Positions 34,445 to 42,408 of a stretch of 53,744 nucleotides of DNA are shown here, in pieces. Within the stretch, counting starts at the first letter, position 1, and each line of letters starts with the position of its first letter. The stretch spans positions 1-53,744 of the forward strand of contig JAHDYP010000030.1 of the NCBI GenBank assembly GCA_023383055.1. The letters are read 5' to 3'. The notes beneath the pieces were generated by a model. The model was not told the DNA's origin and searched no databases. It worked only from the letters and a program-made list of their open reading frames with translations. Source of the DNA: Verrucomicrobiota bacterium. Lineage in GTDB: Bacteria; Verrucomicrobiota; Verrucomicrobiia; Limisphaerales; JAHDYP01. The translations under genes were made by a program, and so were the position numbers.

Positions 34445-35119
34445 TCACTCCCTGGCCTTGAGCCGGTAACCGACTCCGCGGAGGGTTTCGATGAGTTTCA
34501 CGGGAGCCTCGCCATCGATCTTCTTCCGCAACCGCTGGACATAGACGTCCACCAGATTGCTGCCGGGATCGAAGTGATAATCCCAGACCTGCTCGCAGAT
34601 CTGGGCCCGCGTGAACACCCGCCCGGGCGACCGCACGAACTGCTCGAGCAGGGCGAACTCGCGGGCGGTCAGTTCGATCTTGCGCGTGCCCCGTTTCACT
34701 TCGCGCGTGAGCAGGTTCACGGTGAGGTCCTCGAGCTCGAGGATGCTTTGCGGCGTACCCGCCGCGCGCCGAACCACCGCGTGGATGCGGGCGATCAATT
34801 CCTCGAGGTAAAACGGCTTCGCGAGATAGTCGTCCGCTCCAAGTTTCAGTCCTTCCAGCCGCTCGTTCAGTTCGCTCCGCGCGGTGAGCAGGATCACCGG
34901 CACGCTCATTTTCCGCTCGCGCAGATTGCGGAGAATGCTCAGCCCGTCCCGTCCGGGAAGCATGATATCCAGCACCAGAACGTCATAGGCCCGGGTAGTC
35001 ACCAGGGTGTAACCTTCGTCGCCGTGGTGCGACACGTCCACCACAAAACCCTGCGCCTCCAGTCCCTTGCGGACAAAGGAGGCGATCTTCTTCTCGTCCT
35101 CGATCACGAGCACCTTCAC
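34445..35119 (-). CDS. OmpR/PhoB-family response regulator
   Basis: A 224-aa regulator. The receiver domain carries the acidic pair in VIEDEKKI, the phospho-acceptor Asp51 in VLVLDIMLPGRDGL, Thr in ILLTARSE, and Lys in DYLAKPFYLEEL. The winged-helix DNA-binding domain (about 125-224) ends in DVYVQRLRKKIDGEAPVKLI and ETLRGVGYRL. It is transcribed with the histidine kinase downstream. Sequence type is close to CusR/CopR-like activators. A 14-bp hairpin lies just upstream at 35157-35191. Confidence 0.95.
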   Translation of the reverse strand: MKVLVIEDEKKIASFVRKGLEAQGFVVDVSHHGDEGYTLVTTRAYDVLVLDIMLPGRDGLSILRNLRERKMSVPVILLTARSELNERLEGLKLGADDYLAKPFYLEELIARIHAVVRRAAGTPQSILELEDLTVNLLTREVKRGTRKIELTAREFALLEQFVRSPGRVFTRAQICEQVWDYHFDPGSNLVDVYVQRLRKKIDGEAPVKLIETLRGVGYRLKARE

Positions 35120-35156
35120 GGGCTGAGCCTACTGGGTTTTGCGACAACGAACAGTC

Positions 35157-35191
35157 GTGATTTGGGGTGCGTAGATTGCACCCCAAATCAC
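35157..35191. terminator. strong hairpin upstream of the response regulator
   Basis: GTGATTTGGGGTGC (35157-35170) and GCACCCCAAATCAC (35178-35191) pair perfectly over 14 bp with a 7-nt loop. It lies between the stop of the exported Cys-rich gene and the regulator start, and has no U-tract. It could terminate, attenuate or protect the upstream message. Confidence 0.6.
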
Positions 35192-35204
35192 CAGGGACCA
35201 CCGC

Positions 35205-35666
35205 TCACCGACCTGCCCCGTGCCGGGGGCCATTGCCGTTCGAACAACCGCCGTTCGAACAACCGCCGTTCGGGCAGCGCGGGCCGGTCCCGTCGCGCGG
35301 ACCCTGACGTTTACCCTGGCCTTTACCTTGCCCTTGGCCCTGGCGGAGCCCCTGGCCTTTGCCCGCGCCGCCGCCTCGCGGCGTGCCGGTAAGAGCCATG
35401 CCGCCACGCTGCTCGGCGCGCCGCAACCAGGCTTGTTCCTCGGCGGTGAGCGTTCCGTCGACTTGCTTTTGACGCAACTCGGACATGAACTGCTGTGCCA
35501 CCGCACGGTGCGCCGCCTTCTGCTCGGGCGTGAGGGACCGGCCGTAGCCCGGTTCATGCCCGAACGGGCACGCCGGGGCGTTGTTCTCCTGGGCGGTCAG
35601 AATCGCGGCCGAACCGCTCAGTAGCACTGCCGCCACGATGGATAGGATGATGGTTGTATTCTTCAT
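35205..35666 (-). CDS. exported Gly/Gln/Cys-rich small protein
   Basis: From the ATG at 35666 the protein is 153 aa with a signal peptide (MKNTTIILSIVAAVLLSGSA). The mature part has a helical LTPEQKAAHRAVAQQFMSEL motif resembling Spy/CpxP-like envelope chaperones. A low-complexity stretch follows (GKGQGLRQGQGQGKGQGKRQ), then a Cys-rich end with CPNGGCSNGGCSNGNG encoded by a 15-bp tandem DNA repeat near 35234-35275. Metal binding by the Cys tail is an inference. It is the first gene of the minus-strand run with the two-component system, which it may report to. Confidence 0.65.
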   Translation of the reverse strand: MKNTTIILSIVAAVLLSGSAAILTAQENNAPACPFGHEPGYGRSLTPEQKAAHRAVAQQFMSELRQKQVDGTLTAEEQAWLRRAEQRGGMALTGTPRGGGAGKGQGLRQGQGQGKGQGKRQGPRDGTGPRCPNGGCSNGGCSNGNGPRHGAGR

Positions 35667-36436
35667 AGTTTTTGCTCGGTTGATATTTACTTTCGGTTCA
35701 TTCTCGGGCGCAACCCGGTGCGCCCTTTCACTGGGAATAGACTTCACGAAGGTGAATCGAAGCCCACCGCCCGGATTACAGTCTGTTAATCCCGCAGAGG
35801 AGCGAGCGGCTCACTCCTCCACCTTCATCCGAAAGTAGTCTCTCCGCCCTCACGCCTCCGACGAATTCCTCGACCCCGTGTGGGCGAAGACCAGGGTGCG
35901 GCAGTGAACCTGTCACCCTGTTTATCGAGCAGTAGCTGCTGATTGTCAGCGAGTTACGCAATCCGGATGCGGCAATGCGGGGGGATGCGCGCCGGTCGAG
36001 CGGGCGGTTCGGCAGGCCGGGTAGCCTGCGAAATGTGCGGGTTAGCGGCCAGGACCATGATGCCAGACCCCTGAACGGAGTCATAATTGCGACCAGGCGC
36101 GCGGAGTATTCCGAGGACTGAGAATCCACATGGAAGCGAGGGTGCGCGCATGGCGGCAGGATAGCCGGCCTATGATGTTGCGTGTCAGTGTGTTTAGTGG
36201 GTCGGCAGGCCGGGTCCGAAGGGTTTGCGAAGCTAAATGGCCCGATTGGCGCTGTCTAAATTCTGGATGGCTGTAAACAGGACAATCATCAGGACCGACG
36301 ATGATGTTGTGCGCCTCGCGGCCGTCGGTCGACCGCTGTCAAGGAGCGGCTATTCAAAATCCGTGGCGAAGCCAGGCAGGCTTTCGTGAAGCCACGAGTG
36401 TAAAGGCAAACTGCACCTAAACCGATGGAGGGTCCG
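35667..36436. other. long non-coding stretch between divergent genes
   Basis: About 770 bp with no convincing gene. TCGGCAGGCCGGGT occurs twice in direct orientation (36009-36022 and 36202-36215), suggesting remnant repeats or regulator sites. The promoters of both divergent neighbours must lie here. Confidence 0.5.
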
Positions 36437-37921
36437 ATGAGGTTTTATCGTTTATTGGCGGCATGCGTTTGTTGTTCCGCGTTCAGCGCGTCGGTGTTCG
36501 CTCAGAATGTATCCAGAGAAATCGCGGGTTGGTATAACGATGGTTGGAATGCCGAAAGCCACAACTCTTACCTGGGCAATCATTATCTGCTCAGCGAGAT
36601 CAACCCATTCTGGTTTGACCTGGGCACCCAGGAGAACCTGATACTGGCCGATGGGACCATCAGTGTCCGGAGTTACGCGTTCAATCCACAGAATGTGCTC
36701 GATGCGCATAACAACGGCGATCTCGTCATACCATCGATCGCGGATCATGCCCTTGGGCAGATTAACGCGATCCTCGATGACCCAGTTTCCAGGGAGAATC
36801 TCATCCACAACATCGTCAGCGTCGTGGTCAGTCATGACTTCGATGGATTTGATTTGAATTTCGAGCGAGGCCTGGCTTCCGGGCGCGCTCAATTCACGGC
36901 ATTCATTGATGATCTGGCCACAGCCTTGCATGGCTATGGGAAAAGACTCTCGGTGACCATTCAACCCGCCACTAGCCTCACCGAGGAAAACTACAACCTG
37001 TTTGATTATGCGGCTCTCGGTCAAACGGCGGTGGATCGCATCAAGATCATGGCCTACGATCATAACTTCGACGCCGGGGTTGACATCCCTGGCCCCATCG
37101 CGCCGTTGACCTGGATCCGACAGGTTTTGGATTACGCCACCGTGGTGCGAGGCATGCCTGCGTCGAAAATCCATCTTGGCTTGCACAACTACGCCTGGAC
37201 CTGGCGACAGCGTCCTAACGGAAAATACCGGTTGCTGACTCCGCATGACACTTTTGCTGGGGTGGTCGCCAAGTGCGGCACCTCGGAATTTCTCTGGAAC
37301 GAAGAGGCAAAAGAATCCTGGGTTTCCTATCTGTACACTGGTGTGAATCAGATTTCGTATGTCGGCGATGCCCGAACGGTGGAACAACGCATCTCGCTGG
37401 TTGATGAATACGATTTGGCCGGAATCGCCTTCTGGGTGTTGGGTCGCGAAGATAGCGGGCTGTACCAACGACTGTGTGCCTACTTCGATGGCACCTGCAC
37501 TCCAACGCCGGCATACGGAAACCTGGCTTTGGGGAAACCCGCCACCGCCTCTTCCAGATACAGCACCTATTATTCGGCGGCGAAGGCCGTGGATGGAAAC
37601 CTCTGGGAAGGATGGCTGGCCAACCCCCTTCGCACAACCGCCACCCTGACCGTCGATCTGGAAGCGCCGGCGAATCTATCCGAAGTGCGTATTCATTGGG
37701 GTGACTATGATTGGTCGATCAACTACGACATCCAGGTTTCCACGGACGGTTCAACCTGGAATACCATTCTCCATTATCCCAACAACCTCGATGGCGGTTG
37801 GGACGCGGTGGGCATTGAAGGCGCCACCGGGCGCTTCGTGCGCATCGTTTGTCTGGGACCCAAATCGGACAATTGGTCCTACGAAATCTACGAATTGGAG
37901 ATCTACGGGCGGCTCCAATAA
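36437..37921 (+). CDS. secreted GH18-like glycosidase with C-terminal F5/8 type C (discoidin) domain
   Basis: From the ATG at 36437 (GGAGG 6 nt upstream) the protein is 494 aa with a signal peptide (MRFYRLLAACVCCSAFSASV). The barrel shows REIAGWYNDGW at strand 1 and the GH18 motif FDGFDLNFE, where the catalytic Glu is retained but the middle Asp of DxDxE is Asn. Then KIMAYDHNFD and GIAFWVLGRED follow. A discoidin/CBM32-type domain spans about 365-494 (NLALGKPATASSRYSTYYSA, KAVDGNLWEGW). It probably acts on chitin- or peptidoglycan-like glycans; spore-cortex-type GH18s are the closest look. Confidence 0.8.
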   Translation: MRFYRLLAACVCCSAFSASVFAQNVSREIAGWYNDGWNAESHNSYLGNHYLLSEINPFWFDLGTQENLILADGTISVRSYAFNPQNVLDAHNNGDLVIPSIADHALGQINAILDDPVSRENLIHNIVSVVVSHDFDGFDLNFERGLASGRAQFTAFIDDLATALHGYGKRLSVTIQPATSLTEENYNLFDYAALGQTAVDRIKIMAYDHNFDAGVDIPGPIAPLTWIRQVLDYATVVRGMPASKIHLGLHNYAWTWRQRPNGKYRLLTPHDTFAGVVAKCGTSEFLWNEEAKESWVSYLYTGVNQISYVGDARTVEQRISLVDEYDLAGIAFWVLGREDSGLYQRLCAYFDGTCTPTPAYGNLALGKPATASSRYSTYYSAAKAVDGNLWEGWLANPLRTTATLTVDLEAPANLSEVRIHWGDYDWSINYDIQVSTDGSTWNTILHYPNNLDGGWDAVGIEGATGRFVRIVCLGPKSDNWSYEIYELEIYGRLQ

Positions 37922-37983
37922 CGCAATGCCACCGGCCAGCGCACCCGCATCGTCGCCATCCAAACCTATATCGGTGGCCGAGA

Positions 37984-38445
37984 TCACTCCGGCGGCGCGG
38001 GCATTCTGCCGGCGACCTCGCGCAATACTTCCAGCGTGATTTCGTCGGCGCTCAGAATACCGCTACCGTGGTGATCTTTCATGAACTGCTCGGCGGCGGC
38101 GCGGCCCGCGATGGGTACGAGCGCTTTCCCCATCGGCCCGATCACGTCCGAGCCCATCACGAACAGCACCTCGCCGACAGGCATTCGCTGCTGGGTGTAG
38201 TATTCGGTCACCCACGCGTCGCGGGCTTGCGCGCCCTCGGGGCTGCGCCAGTGCGCGAACATGCAGCGTTCGCAGCAGAACCTTTCCTGGTGACCGCTCG
38301 AGTTCGTAAGGCCCGCGATCCAACGCGGTGCTTCATCGACCAGCATGCCGCATTTGCGGCAGCGTTCGCTTTTCGGGTTACAACCGACCAACAGCGCCCC
38401 TGCGCAAATCAACAGTCCGACGAAACGCACGACATTTGAGTTCAT
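37984..38445 (-). CDS. nosL: NosL-family copper-binding lipoprotein
   Basis: From the ATG at 38445 the protein is 153 aa with a lipoprotein signal (LLICAGALLVGCNPKS). CRKCGMLVDEAP is the NosL CxxCGM metal site. A second Cys pair is in HQERFCCERCMFAHW, and the stretch MPVGEVLFVMGSDVIGPMG is family typical. NosL delivers Cu(I) to nitrous-oxide reductase in denitrifiers, but no nosZ is present here. It is last in a minus-strand ABC gene run and starts 2 bp after the polytopic membrane gene's stop. Confidence 0.82.
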   Translation of the reverse strand: MNSNVVRFVGLLICAGALLVGCNPKSERCRKCGMLVDEAPRWIAGLTNSSGHQERFCCERCMFAHWRSPEGAQARDAWVTEYYTQQRMPVGEVLFVMGSDVIGPMGKALVPIAGRAAAEQFMKDHHGSGILSADEITLEVLREVAGRMPAPPE

Positions 38446-38447
38446 AA

Positions 38448-39482
38448 TCAGATCTTTCCGAATACCGTTGCCCCGCCCGATTGAAGCCAGTAGCGCGCGA
38501 TCGGGAAGATGCCGCAACCCAGTGCGACCAGCCACGCCGCCGCCGACCAACGCCCGAGGATTCTGCGCATCTCACGCAAGGGCGCCGCATCGCCGACGGC
38601 GCCACGATTGAGTTCAACGACCCCCAGGCCCATGCCGGTGACGCTCCCCAGGAAGATGGCCGCGAACAGCGGCCACCCGAGGCCGCCTCCCTGGATGTGA
38701 AACAGACAGAACGGACAGAAATGCGTCGGCGTACCCAACGCGTGCGGTGCCACGACCCCCAACACCGCCGGCAATACCGCCACGCAGGCCAGCGCCGAAA
38801 CGCCGCCAGCCGTCCATGCGATCACCCGGCCTCGCCATCGACCCGCGGCGGCCGAGGTCGCCGCCGCGACCAGCGCCGCGGTTAACCCGAGTCCGCCCGC
38901 CCATAGGGGCGAGAGCATGAACTTCGAGGCGTGGGTATTCACCACCGTGGCATCCACCCAGACCGAACAACAGGAGGCGATGACCTCGAAGTCCAGTTGC
39001 CAGGCAAACGCCAACACCAGCGCGAAATCGCAGACCGCGAGCATCCCCACGGGGACGAGCCAGGCGAACTTGCGCCGGGTTAACACCGGCGATTCGATTC
39101 TCAAATCAAACCGATGCAACACCACCCAAAGTCCGCAGGCCATCGAAGTCAGAATGCTGACGAACAGCCCGTGGAATCCGGTCGAGGTCGACGCCAATAC
39201 CCCAAAAGCGCACATGGCCCCGCGGATGCCGCCCACGAGATGGTCCATGACGAACACCGAGAGGCCGAGTCCCAGAATTTCCAGGATCAAGGTCACCTGC
39301 ATGACCGACGCGATCAACTCGGCCTGACGTTCGCGGGCAAGCTGTCGTTCGCTGGACTGGCCGGGCTCCCATTGGCTTGCCATGCGCAGACCCAGCAGGG
39401 CCCCGAAAACGCACAGCAACGTCGCCACCCCGGCCTGGACCACCCGGGCCAGAATCCACAAGTTCAGGAAGTTCGTAACCAT
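38448..39482 (-). CDS. polytopic membrane protein of the NosL/ABC locus
   Basis: A 344-aa protein with about 8 predicted helices. Remarkable features are two Cys-rich membrane motifs, VIASCCSVWVDATVVNTHAS and HFCPFCLFHIQGGGLG, which could bind copper or heme or carry redox-active thiols. No characterised family is recognised. It is wedged between the ABC ATPase and nosL, with 16 bp and 2 bp spacing, so it is almost surely part of the same transport or assembly system. Confidence 0.7.
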   Translation of the reverse strand: MVTNFLNLWILARVVQAGVATLLCVFGALLGLRMASQWEPGQSSERQLARERQAELIASVMQVTLILEILGLGLSVFVMDHLVGGIRGAMCAFGVLASTSTGFHGLFVSILTSMACGLWVVLHRFDLRIESPVLTRRKFAWLVPVGMLAVCDFALVLAFAWQLDFEVIASCCSVWVDATVVNTHASKFMLSPLWAGGLGLTAALVAAATSAAAGRWRGRVIAWTAGGVSALACVAVLPAVLGVVAPHALGTPTHFCPFCLFHIQGGGLGWPLFAAIFLGSVTGMGLGVVELNRGAVGDAAPLREMRRILGRWSAAAWLVALGCGIFPIARYWLQSGGATVFGKI

Positions 39483-39498
39483 GGCCGGTTCGCATCCC

Positions 39499-40188
39499 TC
39501 AGCGTTCGAGCCTGCCGTCCACCAAGCGGAGCACGCCGTTCAACCGCGGATCCTCGGTCAGTCGTCGATCATGCGTGGTCGCCACGATGGTGCGGCCTTC
39601 GGCCCGCAGGCTGAGAAGCAAATCCACCATAATCCGCACGTTCTCAGTGTCGAGCGCCGCCGTCGGTTCATCCAACATCAGAATCGGAGCGTCCGCCACC
39701 AGCGCACGGATGATCGCGCCGCGTTGACGTTCCCCGGCGGACAGGCGCTCCACCTGCGTTCGGGCGTAGGCCGCCATGCCGAATCGTTCCAGCAAAGCAC
39801 GCACCCGCTGCCGCTCGGTTTCGCCCGGCCCCCCCTGGGGCACCAGCGGAAGGAAAATATTCTCTGCGAGGGTCATCCCGGCGACCAGGGCGAATTCCTG
39901 GAACACCATGCCCACCAGGTTCCGACGGGCCAGCGCCCGATGATGATCGCGCAAGTGCGTGATCGACTTTCCATCCAGCACCACCTCTCCCTCGGTCGGA
40001 GCGATCATGCCCGCCAGCAGCGCGAGCAGGGTCGTCTTTCCGGACCCGCTCGGGCCGCTCACAATCCAGAATTCAGCCCGCGGGATCGCCAGGCTGACCT
40101 GGCAAAGCGCGACCTTTTCCACATGCCCGGATCGATAGCGCTTGGAGAGGCTGGTGGCCTGGATCATGGCGTGTTGGTCGGTCCTCAT
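39499..40188 (-). CDS. MacB/LolD-type ABC transporter ATPase
   Basis: A 229-aa ATPase. Walker A GPSGSGKTT, Q loop GMVFQEFAL, signature LSAGERQRG, Walker B ILMLDEPTAALD and H loop ATTHDRR are all present. The start at 40188 overlaps the permease stop as ATGA (an internal ATG at 40167 is the alternative). LolD/MacB-like ATPases power extrusion of lipoproteins or substrates from the outer leaflet of the inner membrane, working with FtsX-fold permeases such as the one directly upstream. Confidence 0.93.
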   Translation of the reverse strand: MRTDQHAMIQATSLSKRYRSGHVEKVALCQVSLAIPRAEFWIVSGPSGSGKTTLLALLAGMIAPTEGEVVLDGKSITHLRDHHRALARRNLVGMVFQEFALVAGMTLAENIFLPLVPQGGPGETERQRVRALLERFGMAAYARTQVERLSAGERQRGAIIRALVADAPILMLDEPTAALDTENVRIMVDLLLSLRAEGRTIVATTHDRRLTEDPRLNGVLRLVDGRLER

Positions 40189-41363
40189 GCCGCACCTCGC
40201 AGGAGACCATGGGGATCGTGGGTGGCCGTCCGCCACGCCGGGATCAGGCTGGCCGCCACAAACGGAATCACCACCAGGCACAACAGCACCAGGAACTGCC
40301 CCGGATCCACCGCCGGCGTCAAACGCAACGCGGGATAGATCGAACTCCAGCCCAGTAACACTTCGGCGAGCCCCGGTGCCCGGGCGAGAAACACATATCC
40401 GTAGGCTGCCAGTATGCCCGGCACCGCGCCATATACCGCAATGACCGTGTTCTCCCACAGGCGCGCGATCAGCACATCGCCGGTGCGCCACCCGACGGCC
40501 TTGAGCACGCCGATCTCGCGGCGTTCGCCCGGGCCCACGCCCGTGAGTCGGTCCCAGGCCAGGATCAGGAACGAGACGAGCGCCGACAGCAGCATGCCGC
40601 CCATCATGCCGCCCCGAGTGTCAAAGGTCAGATCGTAGGTCCGGCTCATAAGTTGACGATCGACAATGCGCGCGCTCGGCAGCAATTCCGCGATCTTCCG
40701 CGCCGCCACACTCGCTTCATCGGGAGTGCTCAGGAGCACCGCGAGATCCGTGGCCTGACCGGGCGGCACTTGCAGGAATTCCCGCGCGTCGGCCACGTTC
40801 ATGAGAATGACATCGGAGGTCCACAGGGCCACTTGCGACCGGAACGTGCCCACCAGTTCCAGCCGTTTCATCGCGCGTCCCACGGGGAGCGTGACAGCGT
40901 CGGTGATCTCCAACCCCAGGAACGCCGCCAGCGATTCGCCCAGCACCACTTCGCCTGAAGCGCCAGGAAGCTTCCCCTCGAGCATGACCAGCGAGAGATC
41001 GCGCCGCACGGTTTCGGCGTCCGTGTCCACCCCAACCACGGTAAAATTCCCGGACATGGCTGGAACGAAGTAATATCCCCAGACCCGCGGTTGCACCGCC
41101 ACCACGCCGGCGATCGACGCGATCGCGGGAAGCTGTTCCTCGTTGATCAACGCGGGCCGTCCGGCTACCAGGCTCTGCACGGTCAGATCGGGCAGGGCGG
41201 TGGCGGCCAATCGAAACTCGCTCCGTAACGCTTCGGTGAGAAACAGCACTGACGAATAGCCAAACGTGACCAACGCCAGGGCGACCGCCAGCGACAAGGT
41301 GCGTCCCGTCCGCCGATGAGCGCTCCCCAGGGCAAATCGGATCAGCGCCAGTTGCCGTTTCAT
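40185..41363 (-). CDS. FtsX-like ABC transporter permease
   Basis: A 392-aa protein with the MacB-type layout: one N-terminal helix (21-44), a periplasmic domain of about 200 residues (VVGVDTDAETVRRDLSLVML, VVLGESLAAFLGLE), then three C-terminal helices with the coupling segment PGERREIGVLKAVGW. It pairs with the ATPase gene overlapping its 3' end. Substrate unknown; the linked nosL suggests copper-site or lipoprotein handling. Confidence 0.9.
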   Translation of the reverse strand: MKRQLALIRFALGSAHRRTGRTLSLAVALALVTFGYSSVLFLTEALRSEFRLAATALPDLTVQSLVAGRPALINEEQLPAIASIAGVVAVQPRVWGYYFVPAMSGNFTVVGVDTDAETVRRDLSLVMLEGKLPGASGEVVLGESLAAFLGLEITDAVTLPVGRAMKRLELVGTFRSQVALWTSDVILMNVADAREFLQVPPGQATDLAVLLSTPDEASVAARKIAELLPSARIVDRQLMSRTYDLTFDTRGGMMGGMLLSALVSFLILAWDRLTGVGPGERREIGVLKAVGWRTGDVLIARLWENTVIAVYGAVPGILAAYGYVFLARAPGLAEVLLGWSSIYPALRLTPAVDPGQFLVLLCLVVIPFVAASLIPAWRTATHDPHGLLRGAA

Positions 41364-41689
41364 TTACGCTCCGAGTGTCTGCCCCGCTCCGAGGCGCGCG
41401 GCGGGCTGATCGCGGCTCCCGCGGGGTCATTATCGAGGATCGCCGGACCATCGGCAAACGGCGCGCCCGGTTCGGCGATCGAAGGATGGCGCAGCCAGCG
41501 CGAAGAACTGGAGAGCGCCAGATCCGCGACTCCGAGCAGCCGGACGACGGACTGCACTTCGGGTTGTCGAGCCTGTTGCGCGGCCCGCCTGACCTGGGCG
41601 TCGACCAGCATCGCCACCGCGCCTGCCAGCAACAGCCCGGCCCAGGCAAGGTGCCAGCGCGTCGTTGGGCTCGGCCAGGTGCGGATCAT
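41360..41689 (-). CDS. small single-helix membrane protein of the ABC locus
   Basis: From the ATG at 41689 (AAGGA 8 nt upstream) the protein is 109 aa; an ATG at 41764 would add 25 residues. One membrane helix is at about 13-29 (HLAWAGLLLAGAVAMLVDAQ). A short extracytoplasmic part follows, with a VQSVVRLLGVADLALSSSSR stretch and a Pro/Ala-rich end. Its stop overlaps the permease start as ATGA, so it belongs to the operon. No known family; an accessory subunit is plausible. Confidence 0.55.
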   Translation of the reverse strand: MIRTWPSPTTRWHLAWAGLLLAGAVAMLVDAQVRRAAQQARQPEVQSVVRLLGVADLALSSSSRWLRHPSIAEPGAPFADGPAILDNDPAGAAISPPRASERGRHSERK

Positions 41690-41764
41690 GCCCGGAGTCC
41701 TTCGCCCCGCGTCCCGAACGCCGCCGCTTGAAGTCAGGATTCGCGGCCGGTCTGCGTTAGCCAT

Positions 41765-42018
41765 GGGCGAGCTTACAACCCTTTGAGTCACCGACGCAAC
41801 TCGTGGCCATCACGGCGCAGCTGTTCTCCTTATGGTATCCCACGGCCTCTTCACCGCAGTGAGGCTCCGCCGGGCGATTCTCCCGCAAAGCCCGCTGAGC
41901 CCGCAAAGGGGGACGATTTCCCCTCTTGGCGAGCTTGGCGCCTTTGCGTGAGCACCCGGTGCTGCGATCCCACAAGCACCTCCCGAACGACAAAGTGAGA
42001 ACTGTTGATCACGGTCAA
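41765..42018. other. intergenic spacer with 9-bp tandem repeats
   Basis: CGCAAAGCC, CGCTGAGCC and CGCAAAGGG follow in tandem (41884-41910), and a mirror-oriented set (CTTGGCGAG, CTTGGCGCC, TTTGCGTGA) lies at 41925-41951. No gene is supported. It separates the ABC/NosL genes from the respiratory genes upstream, so the two runs may be separate transcripts. Confidence 0.6.
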
Positions 42019-42408
42019 TCAGCCAACCTCCGAAGTGCCGGACGCGAATTGGCCCGTGGCCAGCAACACCAGCGTGCAGTCGTGCAGCACTTCCTTGCCG
42101 CGTTGGCGGAGCTGCTCGGCGAGTTCCGGATTCTCGGCGCCGGGGTTGAAGATCACTCGGCGCGCCCTGCTGTTCAACAACTGATCCGCAATGGATTGCT
42201 GATTACGGGCCGACAGATAAACGGTGACCGTGTGAATCGGATCTGAAATGGCCCGTAATGAAGCCCACACCGGAATGCCGTCCACCTCCGGCAACGCCGG
42301 ATGCACCGGATACGGCGTGTGCCCCTTCTCGCGCAGCATCCGCACCGCTTTGAAGCTATAGCGCTCAGGTTTATTGCTGGCTCCGAGTACGGCAACGTTC
42401 ATAGACAT
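42019..42408 (-). CDS. CoA-binding domain protein (YccU-like)
   Basis: A 129-aa protein from the ATG at 42408 (a second ATG at 42402 is possible). It has the succinyl-CoA-synthetase-type CoA-binding Rossmann fold: MNVAVLGASNKPERYSFKAV, GHTPYPVHPALPEVDGIPVW, TVTVYLSARNQ and VIFNPGAENPELAEQLRQRG. Such stand-alone proteins bind CoA or acyl-CoA; physiological role unclear. It overlaps the end of the DUF89 gene by 10 bp and is the last gene of the respiratory run. Confidence 0.85.
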   Translation of the reverse strand: MSMNVAVLGASNKPERYSFKAVRMLREKGHTPYPVHPALPEVDGIPVWASLRAISDPIHTVTVYLSARNQQSIADQLLNSRARRVIFNPGAENPELAEQLRQRGKEVLHDCTLVLLATGQFASGTSEVG

